Origin: a virus
IMG/VR virus record: IMGVR_UViG_3300021961_000677
Location: 1-22,934 of that record
DNA length: 22,934 nucleotides
Reading direction: 5' to 3' (one strand)
Shown: positions 14,701-21,128 of the stretch, one piece after another
Layout of the letters: each line of letters begins with the position of its first letter
Position numbering within the stretch: position 1 is the stretch's first letter
Program-made: the position numbers and the translations under genes
The notes under the pieces: model-generated
Seen by the model: only the letters and a program-made list of their open reading frames with translations
Told to the model about the DNA's origin: nothing
Databases searched by the model: none

Positions 14701-14856
14701 CAGGGGGCCTTTGTAGTTCTTTGCAATCCACGTATCGGCGGCAGCTTTAAGTTCATCGTTACTGCTAAGCGACGTTACACCGGGAAGCGTGATCGTCTCC
14801 CCAGTGGCAGGAATTTTCAGGAATACTGGTTCGCCTTTCGGCTTCTCCTCGGCCAT
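11788..14856 (-). CDS. Large 1022-residue putative internal virion/ejection protein
   Basis: No catalytic motif is seen. The N-terminal 100 residues are mixed. A stretch with GGIYDTLQSGFATLADLIPG and GLLALPFAAKPVATGF is hydrophobic. Residues about 205-290 form an Ala/Pro/Glu-rich low-complexity linker with VPEAAVIPEAAAIPEAAVAP. The middle contains RGALVSSVATTMRNVISSG, a motif type common in very large phage virion and polyvalent proteins. After it come long amphipathic helices (ADKFSEMLDKMGKVG and MPFPRFMMNAMKFQFD). Size, helix content and a place late in the virion operon fit an internal core protein ejected with DNA. AGGA lies six bases before the ATG. The role is inference; the coding call is firm. 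Confidence 0.7.
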   Translation of the reverse strand: MAEEKPKGEPVFLKIPATGETITLPGVTSLSSNDELKAAADTWIAKNYKGPLLAAVQVKRLSAAPVDQPQAAAPTEEISLVANRQPELKAYTPTTITGGIYDTLQSGFATLADLIPGFDERRANDYASNILRNIKTGTEGILGIEKTERSAGDILTNRATLEDYFNVGLLALPFAAKPVATGFRRAAPKTSAAIGRFATGPAAVAEEIATAVPETALTPEMAAVAAPVAPAPVVPSKLKKAQAVELPEAPVAAAVVPEAAVIPEAAAIPEAAVAPRNVAYDLPASTPETGIPAIAAMEVKGQTQPIPTAEIGGKVANFAADYSNLAGLQRPADMPFSEFFYRHFKAGTLPEEEVSKLVTKYDLKDEDLFELITGSRQGLGDAARVMQRFSMASRYVPKEAADIAKLGIQEADDLGFWKRLTNAYRGALVSSVATTMRNVISSGVRVPIDVATNLMDTTVNAAVNPFRQQKVGVSPFDAAAVLTDRFAPGRNTKFWEQMKNVQPEINKELAATYAADVVRVTKKDAFSKVEKAVDVANLLNRVTETATRKALFPVMLRREATRLGLDFNELVDTGGIARLPEEAWIKALDDTLGFTYSARSEVADKFSEMLDKMGKVGTVARVVGTTVMPFPRFMMNAMKFQFDYSPAGFTKLLTEAERAKFAKGDVSAVSKAIVGSSMLYGAYEFRNSEYAGEKWYEGRLPDGRTVDLRPFFPAAPYLLVADVIKRAQDNTLDQAFETKDILQGLSGAQFRAGTGLYVTDQLLKDLSGAAGNLDKAKTIVTSWLADVGAGFLQPFSTFKDFYAQYDPEEAVYRDTKDNPLGALVRPIPGAQQALGVPAAPSATREGPMTTEDPALRQLLGATIRPAKNIVESELDKLGLTPYDVGSKTGEVAIDRLVNRDLGIIAERGIAPLLQSPEYQNLDNVGKSAAIKEIYAKAREAANAKFNAENPELSLLKKFKGMNREEKIMLNRQVEASTGMTADTLLRQLSKAPLLKNQEQYDALPVGTEYTDPGDYKVYTKGK
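14042..14095 (-). repeat. Three 18-bp tandem repeats encoding PEAA-type repeats
   Basis: Units at 14042-14059, 14060-14077 and 14078-14095 are near-identical (consensus GCGGCTTCAGGAATTACT on the plus strand). On the minus strand they encode the VPEAAV-IPEAAA-IPEAAV run in the 1022-residue protein. The period is a multiple of three, so copy-number change would keep frame. Confidence 0.85.
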
Positions 14857-14864
14857 TTAAAATC

Positions 14865-15788
14865 CTATCGACGGATGATTGGTTTACCAGTTGCGGGCGG
14901 AAGAAGTCCGCTAAACATGTTGGCCGCAGCAGGCGATTTCAGACCAGTACTAATCTGCCGTGTTGGGTTCTTTGGATCAACCGCCACAATACCGTCGGCT
15001 GTAGTGATGAACCGATACGACGTTGCGCTGCCGCCACCTTCGCCTCGGCCATCGCCACGAGCAAAGCGTTTTTCATCAAGCGCAAGGCTGCGCGCCTGAA
15101 AAGCCGACATCTGCTTCGGGATCGACAAAACAAGTTCGTTTGTATCTTCGTTGCGAATTTCAATGGCGTTGCCAACGTCAATCTCGCGTGTCTTGGACGG
15201 CATCTTCTGGTCTGTAACAACAGACGAACCGTCACCAAATGTCAGTCGCACATTGCCGGTTGCAGGATCGCGGTCACGGTTGAACACTTGTTTCGGACGG
15301 AACGCTTCTGTCTGCACCAACTTAAACGCCTCTGCGGGGTCTGCGTTCTCAAGAACGCCACGCTGGCCCTCTGGCAAAGACGAGGCGTATTGCTTAACGA
15401 ATGCGCGCTGCTGCGCTTCTTGCTGCTGAGCCTGCTGCATCTGTGCGATCTGATACTGAGCGTTCAGCTTTTGCATCTGCTGTTGGCGGACGTTCTGGAT
15501 AACTGCGCTAGGGTCTGTCGCGCCACGGCTACCTGCGGCCTGAAGCACTTGACCAAGCGCGCTAATCTTTTCGCCAGTCGATAGCGGGCCGATGCCACCG
15601 CTCATAAGAGCCTGCATATCCTGAATGTACTTTGCCGTTGGCGAAAGCTGAGGCTGAGCGGCTGCGGCGGGAGGGGCAATACCTACCGGGGCAACAGCTT
15701 GCGGAGCAATAGCGGGCATAGCCGAGCCACTTGGAGGAGTGCGGTTTGGAACCAGTAACCGCATCAAGTTGTCCATTGGGAGCGCCAT
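14865..15788 (-). CDS. Hypothetical 307-residue virion-type protein, Gln-rich coiled coil
   Basis: No family is firmly recognised. The first 50 residues are Ala/Pro-rich. Residues about 95-130 are a Gln-rich heptad-like helix (VRQQQMQKLNAQYQIAQMQQ and onward). The C-terminal part is beta-rich with GNVRLTFGDGSSVV and TADGIVAVDPKNP, followed by a Gly-rich linker (RGDGRGEGGG). AAAGGG lies upstream of the ATG. It sits between two other virion-operon genes with almost no spacing, so it is probably structural or ejected. Confidence 0.6.
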   Translation of the reverse strand: MALPMDNLMRLLVPNRTPPSGSAMPAIAPQAVAPVGIAPPAAAAQPQLSPTAKYIQDMQALMSGGIGPLSTGEKISALGQVLQAAGSRGATDPSAVIQNVRQQQMQKLNAQYQIAQMQQAQQQEAQQRAFVKQYASSLPEGQRGVLENADPAEAFKLVQTEAFRPKQVFNRDRDPATGNVRLTFGDGSSVVTDQKMPSKTREIDVGNAIEIRNEDTNELVLSIPKQMSAFQARSLALDEKRFARGDGRGEGGGSATSYRFITTADGIVAVDPKNPTRQISTGLKSPAAANMFSGLLPPATGKPIIRR

Positions 15789-15792
15789 CTAA

Positions 15793-16638
15793 TTAACCCT
15801 TTTTGAAAAGATCAAGGATACCGCCGATTGCCGAAGCAGCCGACCCAACTTGGCCGAGCGTTGACTGGCCCGGTGCAGTTGTCGTTTGCGTGACTGGGGA
15901 AGGAAGACCCTGCGAACCCATGAGTAAAGTTTGAAGCTGCTGCTGCGGGAACCCACGCTGTTCGAGGAAGTCCTTGTACGCCAGATCGAGGTTCTGCTGA
16001 GCCATGCCACGCTGTGCTTGGCCTGCACCCTGAAGCATCGCAGCGTAGGACTGCTGCTGACCAAGCGCCTGTTGGCCGAAGCCAGACAAGGCCTGTGCAC
16101 CCGCAAGCTGCTGACCCGGCAGACCCTGTGCAAGCCCAGCGGCTTGCGAGTAACCCTGATTATACAGGTTCGCCAGCGTTTGAGCCGTATTCAAATCCTG
16201 CTCACCGGCAAGCTGCGCTTCGTAAACACCACGGCGCTCGTTACCGAATGCACGCGATGCGGCCATTTGAGCCTTTGTTGCTGCGTCACGCTCGGCGCGG
16301 TTCTGTGCAAGACGGGCCATCGTGGCGTCGATGACGTTGGTCTGGAACGGCGACATGAAGCCGGAGACATCTTGCTGGAATTGCTGAGGGGTATATCCGG
16401 CTGCACGCTCAGCAACTTGGGTGGCTTGCTGAAGTTGCGGCATCCCAACTTGCTGGGTTGCAGCGTTGATCGCGGTCTGGAACGCCTGCTGTTCAGCGGG
16501 ACGGAACTGCGCAATGCGCGGACCTTGATATGCCTGATACGGAATGGACGCAACTTGCTGTGCGGCCCCATAGTTACGCGCCAGAATATCCTGAATGAAA
16601 GGATTTAGTGACTGAGTTTGTGTGGTAGTTACCGCCAT
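15793..16638 (-). CDS. Hypothetical 281-residue Gln/Ala-rich virion-type protein
   Basis: This is a Gln- and Ala-rich helical protein. The segment GFMSPFQTNVIDATMARLAQ, followed by NRAERDAATKAQMAASRAFG and NERRGVYEAQLA, resembles a pattern seen in uncharacterised proteins of environmental podovirus-like phages. It is followed by repeated QG/AG turns (GLPGQQLAGAQALSGFGQQA) and a Gly/Ala-rich C-terminus (GQVGSAASAIGGILDLFKKG) that could touch membranes. GGAG lies seven bases before the ATG. An internal or ejected virion role is inferred. Confidence 0.6.
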   Translation of the reverse strand: MAVTTTQTQSLNPFIQDILARNYGAAQQVASIPYQAYQGPRIAQFRPAEQQAFQTAINAATQQVGMPQLQQATQVAERAAGYTPQQFQQDVSGFMSPFQTNVIDATMARLAQNRAERDAATKAQMAASRAFGNERRGVYEAQLAGEQDLNTAQTLANLYNQGYSQAAGLAQGLPGQQLAGAQALSGFGQQALGQQQSYAAMLQGAGQAQRGMAQQNLDLAYKDFLEQRGFPQQQLQTLLMGSQGLPSPVTQTTTAPGQSTLGQVGSAASAIGGILDLFKKG

Positions 16639-16708
16639 TATAATCTCCGTGCGGACTGGCCGCCTAATCCTTCGTTATTAACACAAAACAAAATAAATTG
16701 ACAGCCCA

Positions 16709-17818
16709 TTACTGCTCCGTCTGCGTTACTGCCAACAATGCGGCTGGAGCGGCTGGAGCAAATGCCGTAGCAGCTACCGTTGAAATGCTGATATTCACGT
16801 CATCCGATGCAAACATGATCTCCATGTAGTCACCGGCTAACATAGAAATAACCTCATTGATAGTCACAACAAGGTATCCGTTATTCAAGTTGATTGATGC
16901 AATTCGAGCGGAGTTAGGAATGTCTGTCGTTCCATTCTTTCGCAACCAAACTCGTACCGCCTTCTGTGAAGAGTTGGTCGAAGTCATCTGTATGGATAGC
17001 GCAAAATTATACAGGCCAGCATTTGCAATAATGATGCGGGATGTTGGCGTTCCACGCGATACGCCCTTGGCAAGTTCTGTAGTAGTGAACGTCAAAGCGT
17101 AGGCAGTGTTGGCCACAGCCGGTGTCTGAGTGTCAGTCTTGGTAAACTCGCCGTAATACTTCTGTTGCTCAATCGTTGGGCGGACGAAGATGATGCCGTC
17201 CGTCGTCCCAACCTTCAACACAGCGGCCAAAGGAATGACATTGTTTGGCGCGGTTGGCTTAACGTTTGTAAAACCACCAGCAACAGTTGGCGAGGCGTAA
17301 AGCAAATCGCCAAGGGAGAAGGCGCTAGTATTTAGGCCACGAACAAAGCCCCACGTTGTGCAGTATCCCTTCTGCCCAGTGTCGGGCAGATCGTGCGTCA
17401 TTACGCCAAGGATGTACAGCGAGTTCTGCGATCCGTCCGCTAGATACGGACTAACCGACAGCGCGCTATCAGGGGCTGCGCCAGTGAAACCGACAACAGT
17501 ACCGTTCGGTATTGTCACGCCAGTATTGTTTTGGACCCGTGCATAAATCTCTTCGCCAATCTGCTGGACAACGCCGTACTCCATACCCAGATCAAGCGTC
17601 TGGTCGGCGGTATTCCACGAAAGACTACCCCTATCGGGGGTATGCGTGTCAGTCGTAATGAACGAGGCGTCGGAGACAACTAACTTGGCGGGCTGGTAGA
17701 CGCCTACGTCTTGGCCCTTCTCGTAAACAGTAGACGAGTACAGTTCGATGAGGCGATTGCGCTGGGCCTCATACGACGGGGTGTATACCGCCGGGGGTGG
17801 TGGTAGCTTAATGCTCAC
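16709..17818 (-). CDS. Fibre-like virion protein with C-terminal jelly-roll domain
   Basis: This 369-residue protein has an N-terminal part typical of phage fibre or head-decoration proteins (GSLSWNTADQTLDLGMEYGV, then YARVQNNTGVTIPNGTVVGF). The C-terminal third looks like a C1q/TNF-like jelly roll: SRIIIANAGLYNFALSIQM, VRVWLRKNGTDIPNSA, and INEVISMLAGDYMEIMFAS. Such domains trimerise and may bind surfaces. It starts at a GTG overlapping the previous stop (GTGA). It follows the gp10-like gene, as expected for a neck or tail appendage. Confidence 0.65.
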   Translation of the reverse strand: MSIKLPPPPAVYTPSYEAQRNRLIELYSSTVYEKGQDVGVYQPAKLVVSDASFITTDTHTPDRGSLSWNTADQTLDLGMEYGVVQQIGEEIYARVQNNTGVTIPNGTVVGFTGAAPDSALSVSPYLADGSQNSLYILGVMTHDLPDTGQKGYCTTWGFVRGLNTSAFSLGDLLYASPTVAGGFTNVKPTAPNNVIPLAAVLKVGTTDGIIFVRPTIEQQKYYGEFTKTDTQTPAVANTAYALTFTTTELAKGVSRGTPTSRIIIANAGLYNFALSIQMTSTNSSQKAVRVWLRKNGTTDIPNSARIASINLNNGYLVVTINEVISMLAGDYMEIMFASDDVNISISTVAATAFAPAAPAALLAVTQTEQ

Positions 17819-19296
17819 CTGCGGCCACCCGGAATTGCGTTAAGGCGCTGCGTCCCTACACGCCAATCAGACGGCGTTGTAGTTGTCACACGCATCTTGA
17901 TCTGGCGTCCATTGAAACGAACCGATGTCGGCTGTGTCAAACTATACGGACCGTAAGTTGTCTCTTCGCTTGTCGGGTAATAGCGCGTCTTAAATGTGGC
18001 AGAGACGCTACCCTGATTGCGTTCGTCAGGAATCATCTCGTTAATATACAAAATCTGGTCGCCGTTTCCAATCTGGAACGGACCAGTCTCGGCGTAAGGA
18101 AGCGCGCCGCTGTAGTTCAGGCCGACTTCGTGGTCGTAGATAAAGCCGTCCGTACCAATCATGATTGGGTTACGGAACACGCTGCGGTCTGTACCAGCCG
18201 TGCGGGCCAGTGTGCCAATCGACCAATGGTTCTCTACATAATCCCAAGAAACATAGCTGTCGTTCTCGTTCGATCCAGCCGACGGATAGAACCACCAGAC
18301 TTCGTTATACTGGCTGTTGTTGACAGCATAGACTTTGGAGATTTGGTTCGTGTTGAGGTTGTTAAATACATAGTCGTAGACTTCGCATGGCAGGGGCTTG
18401 ACGTAACCATCGTAAACGTGGAAGCCCTTCTGGCCCATCCATACCGCCATGTTGTCGAGAACGGCAACGCAGTTAGCAGACGCAGCACCGCAGGCACGGC
18501 CCGCGATTTCTGCTTGATACACAAACGGCTGGCCCACATATGTCAGAACGTGCGCGTCAATGTCCGTTATTATAAGGTTCTGGCCGCGAACGCGCTTGCC
18601 GGTGATGATCCGGCCCGATGTTTGTAGGATGATGCTGCCAGCAAGATTGGTAGAAGATGGCGTCCAGACGGTATTGTCTTCGAGATCGGACCACGCAACC
18701 TTACGGCCATCGCCCGACGCACCAAGCGCAAACAACGAACGCTCGGCGGTGACAAGAAGGCCGATGTTATTGATCGGCGCGTTTGCGATTACCGCAGCTT
18801 TGGTTGGCGTAGTGAAGTCGAGTTGCCACTCATACAGCTTGCCGTCAGATGTTGCACAGCCGACGAGATATTCACCCCAAGTGTCTAGCGACCATGTGGT
18901 AGCGGCTGTTACAGAACCAGTATCAGGACGAGGTGTGCCGTAAAAGCCACCACCATAAGTATCAATCCCGTAGCCAGCGCCCGTAGAAGCATCGTCCGAT
19001 CCCGCTGTAAAACCAACAGGCGTAATATCTACCAGAACATTGGACTGTGTAACAGCATAAAGTTTCGACGAAGTTCCGATGGCCATGAGGCGTACACTGC
19101 CGTTCGTCTTCCAACTAAGAAGCGAACGAGCCTTGCCCGTTAGCGCGGGGATGTCGCGTTTCTCCCACCCGCCAATCGGCTCCATAGCGCCTTCTGTCCA
19201 GCGCACAAGATTAACGTCGTACCACCGCCCGGCGGACTGAAGTTCAGTGCCGTTGCGAAATACGCCGGGAGGAATGTTAATCGGAATTAGCGCCAT
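17815..19296 (-). CDS. P22 gp10-like neck/packaged-DNA stabilisation protein (beta-propeller type)
   Basis: This 493-residue protein is made of repeated short beta-strands and has the hallmarks of the family. The opening is IPPGVFRNGTELQSAGRWYD, then VNLVRWTEGAMEPIGGWEKR. Inside are SWKTNGSVRLMAIGTSSKLY, DGRKVAWSDLEDNTVWTP, and NEVWWFYPSAGSNENDSYVS followed by WDYVENHWSIG. P22 gp10 plugs the portal after packaging and forms part of the tail hub. The match is by pattern, so a related tail or receptor-binding hub is possible. It precedes the fibre-like gene with a GTGA overlap and follows the lysis cassette. CGGA lies about eight bases before the ATG. Confidence 0.65.
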   Translation of the reverse strand: MALIPINIPPGVFRNGTELQSAGRWYDVNLVRWTEGAMEPIGGWEKRDIPALTGKARSLLSWKTNGSVRLMAIGTSSKLYAVTQSNVLVDITPVGFTAGSDDASTGAGYGIDTYGGGFYGTPRPDTGSVTAATTWSLDTWGEYLVGCATSDGKLYEWQLDFTTPTKAAVIANAPINNIGLLVTAERSLFALGASGDGRKVAWSDLEDNTVWTPSSTNLAGSIILQTSGRIITGKRVRGQNLIITDIDAHVLTYVGQPFVYQAEIAGRACGAASANCVAVLDNMAVWMGQKGFHVYDGYVKPLPCEVYDYVFNNLNTNQISKVYAVNNSQYNEVWWFYPSAGSNENDSYVSWDYVENHWSIGTLARTAGTDRSVFRNPIMIGTDGFIYDHEVGLNYSGALPYAETGPFQIGNGDQILYINEMIPDERNQGSVSATFKTRYYPTSEETTYGPYSLTQPTSVRFNGRQIKMRVTTTTPSDWRVGTQRLNAIPGGRR

Positions 19297-19330
19297 GTTT
19301 TTATCCGTACCTAAAGTCTTAGGTCTTATA

Positions 19331-19684
19331 TCACTTTCTAGAAGTTTTTACAGCTTCTTCCCATGCTTCTATAGTTCGGCGATGGCGCAGAGCGCAATCC
19401 CCATATTTAGCTATTATATCTACTTCCCATATAGCGCGCTCTGGGTCGGCGAGTGGGTTAGGAATTGAGGGCAGCGGAGGGCAGTTACTCGCTAGGTTCG
19501 CCGGAGGCTGCGGCATTGGCGCGACTGAGACCGCCTTCGAGCAGCCCGACAACGCGAACATCAGGAACACAATCAGCAGAAACAGCAGGCAAAGTCTTGT
19601 ATATCTCGCGGATTGTTTCTCGCTCTCCGGCGACCACGACATCGGCTTTATCTCGTTCGGCTTGGTAAAGCGTAGAAACCGCAT
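19331..19684 (-). CDS. Rz1-like outer-membrane lipoprotein spanin subunit
   Basis: The protein has a lipoprotein signal: a basic n-region (EKQSARYTR), a hydrophobic core (LCLLFLLIVFLMFALSGC) and the lipobox ALSGC, whose Cys would be acylated. A Pro-rich region follows (VAPMPQPPANLASNCPPLPS), typical of Rz1, and then a short helix. It should sit in the outer membrane and join with Rz across the periplasm to fuse the membranes in lysis. It overlaps the Rz gene by 200 bases in a different frame. AAGGA lies seven bases before the chosen ATG; an internal ATG at 19642 would give a more usual signal length. Confidence 0.8.
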   Translation of the reverse strand: MRFLRFTKPNEIKPMSWSPESEKQSARYTRLCLLFLLIVFLMFALSGCSKAVSVAPMPQPPANLASNCPPLPSIPNPLADPERAIWEVDIIAKYGDCALRHRRTIEAWEEAVKTSRK

Positions 19685-19844
19685 CTATCTTTCCTTGCAT
19701 TTGCTGGCGTTGCTTTTCAGCCTTTTCCAAAGCCTTGGAATAAGCGGCATCGCACTGCCAGTCTTTGATCTTCCATCCGGAGGCGAGGCCAATAGCAAGA
19801 GCGCCTGCCGCCACATAGCCCATGAATGGATCAATCCGCACCAT
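19485..19844 (-). CDS. Rz-like inner-membrane spanin subunit
   Basis: This 119-residue protein has one N-terminal membrane segment (MGYVAAGALAIGLASGW, residues about 8-24) and a periplasmic coiled coil from about 34 to 85 (ALEKAEKQRQQMQGKIDAVS, then YQAERDKADVVVAGERETIR). This is the Rz i-spanin layout. Its 5' end overlaps the holin gene by 14 bases and its 3' half contains the out-of-frame Rz1 gene. Confidence 0.78.
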   Translation of the reverse strand: MVRIDPFMGYVAAGALAIGLASGWKIKDWQCDAAYSKALEKAEKQRQQMQGKIDAVSTLYQAERDKADVVVAGERETIREIYKTLPAVSADCVPDVRVVGLLEGGLSRANAAASGEPSE

Positions 19845-20052
19845 TTATTTTGCCCCATTCCCTCACCGCAAATATAGTAGCACATGACGCAATCGTCGCC
19901 GCTAAATCAGTCAACGATATTGGAGACTTGGTAATCATTGGTAACACGACAGCGTTAACGATAACACCGACAGCAATACCAACGCACGTTACTGGCCGCC
20001 ACCAAACGCGAACTCGCTCAAGCATGGCCGCTTCAAGTTCCTTAACCGTCAT
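19831..20052 (-). CDS. Putative holin, GTA-holin-like
   Basis: This 73-residue protein has a short charged N-terminus, WWRP directly before a first membrane helix (VTCVGIAVGVIVNAVVLPMI), then a second hydrophobic helix (LTDLAATIASCATIFAV) and a polar REWGKINGAD tail. The R-P-T-G-style entry and the two-helix length resemble the holin family of gene-transfer agents. It would pore the inner membrane to release the endolysin. Context is strong: it lies between the endolysin and spanin genes, with an ATGA overlap with the endolysin stop. Confidence 0.65.
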   Translation of the reverse strand: MTVKELEAAMLERVRVWWRPVTCVGIAVGVIVNAVVLPMITKSPISLTDLAATIASCATIFAVREWGKINGAD

Positions 20053-20441
20053 TTCGGATCAGGATATTTAGCGTGGGGAAGTTCCCAATGCGGGCCGTCC
20101 TTAAATGATTTCCAGTCGCCACCCCACGTAATCTGTACGTTCTCTAGCTTGGCTGCCTTCTTCATGGCTGCTTCGATTTTGTCAAAGAGCGGCCAATCCC
20201 AGCGGATGCTACCAGCTACATAAGGCGCGATGTCAACCGCAAAGCCATGAATGTGGCGTGAGCGCATTGTCTTGGTCGCACCCTTGGCGAACAGTTCACG
20301 TTGGCGTGCTGGTGTGCGAAGCCCCTCAATGACGGTGAAGTCTATATCAGAGATACTGATAGCGCGCTTAACGACGCGCACCAAATCAGGGTGCACGCCG
20401 CGAAGGTTTAGAAGGGAGCGCGGGCCTAGTTTAAAAGCCAT
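20049..20441 (-). CDS. Endolysin, M15/VanY-type L-Ala-D-Glu peptidase
   Basis: This 130-residue protein matches T5-type peptidoglycan endopeptidases. Residues 35-55 hold FTVIEGLRTPARQRELFAKG. The zinc-binding residues are H63 and D70 in SRHIHGFAVDIAPY and H118 in DGPHWEL, with D115 or E120 as catalytic base candidates. It should cut the stem peptide of the cell wall. No signal peptide is present, so export depends on the holin. It starts by TAATG overlap with the upstream small membrane protein gene. Confidence 0.87.
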   Translation of the reverse strand: MAFKLGPRSLLNLRGVHPDLVRVVKRAISISDIDFTVIEGLRTPARQRELFAKGATKTMRSRHIHGFAVDIAPYVAGSIRWDWPLFDKIEAAMKKAAKLENVQITWGGDWKSFKDGPHWELPHAKYPDPK

Positions 20442-20659
20442 TACCGATCTGCCTTGTTGTCCAGCTTGTCCTCAATCCGGCGAAGGTGCATCATGACTTC
20501 ATCAAACTTCTTGTCGATGCCGTTAAACTTTTCGTCACCAAACTCCAGCTTCGTCTCAAGGATTGCCAGTCGGTTGCTGAGTTGCGTCCACACGCCAATG
20601 ATGGCGAAGATGCCAGCGATGACGGTGAGAAGCGTGTCGATGCCAAACGACATATCCAT
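20441..20659 (-). CDS. Small membrane protein with coiled coil in the lysis cassette
   Basis: The protein has one N-terminal hydrophobic helix (IDTLLTVIAGIFAIIGVW) and then a heptad-like polar helix (LAILETKLEFGDEKFNGIDK, then KFDEVMMHLRRIEDKLDNK). Its place directly before the endolysin suggests a holin partner, antiholin or lysis regulator. XhlA-type proteins have a similar composition but reversed order. The chosen ATG lies two bases after the previous stop. An ATG at 20674 would add five residues. Function is inferred from position only. Confidence 0.6.
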   Translation of the reverse strand: MDMSFGIDTLLTVIAGIFAIIGVWTQLSNRLAILETKLEFGDEKFNGIDKKFDEVMMHLRRIEDKLDNKADR

Positions 20660-20661
20660 TG

Positions 20662-21117
20662 TTATGCAACCCATTCTTCAGCAGGAGCATCTGGCCATAC
20701 TGGGTCGAGCATATCCAATTCACGCAGGGCTTGGCGGTGATCAGCAAAATCAGCCTTGCACTGAGCAGTCAGGGGGACATCCCCAAGCTGCGTCCAGTCT
20801 GTTGCGGACAGCTTCGTGTTACGAAGGGCCTTGTTGGCCGCAATCGTGGTTGCGTCAACAGCAGCTTTAGCTTCGTCGTCCATATCGGCCACAGCGTACT
20901 TGGTGTACCACTTGCCCTCGATCTCCTCAACACCGTCACGGTATGCAACCTGATAGCGTGTAGGGGACGGCTGTGGGCCTTCGAACACAACGTCCGCGCC
21001 CAAGTCGTTGACCAACTCTTCGGTCAAGACATAGGGGAAAGATGTGTTCGGGTACATGGCGCGGAGTTCGCTTTCCAGTACAACTGCGCCTGTTTCTCTT
21101 ATGCGATATTCAGCCAT
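20662..21117 (-). CDS. Tail fibre assembly/chaperone-like protein
   Basis: The last 60 residues of this 151-residue protein match the phage tail-assembly-chaperone type domain (RNTKLSATDWTQLGDVPLTA, then FADHRQALRELDMLDPVWPD). The RN.LL..TDWT....LT....YRQ.LRD....WP pattern is distinctive. The N-terminal part is a small, possibly fibre-binding region (YRIRETGAVVLESELRAMYP). It lies 11 bases downstream of the fibre gene, with AAGGA before its ATG, which fits a dedicated folding or assembly partner of the fibre. Confidence 0.7.
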   Translation of the reverse strand: MAEYRIRETGAVVLESELRAMYPNTSFPYVLTEELVNDLGADVVFEGPQPSPTRYQVAYRDGVEEIEGKWYTKYAVADMDDEAKAAVDATTIAANKALRNTKLSATDWTQLGDVPLTAQCKADFADHRQALRELDMLDPVWPDAPAEEWVA

Positions 21118-21128
21118 TGTTTTTGTCC

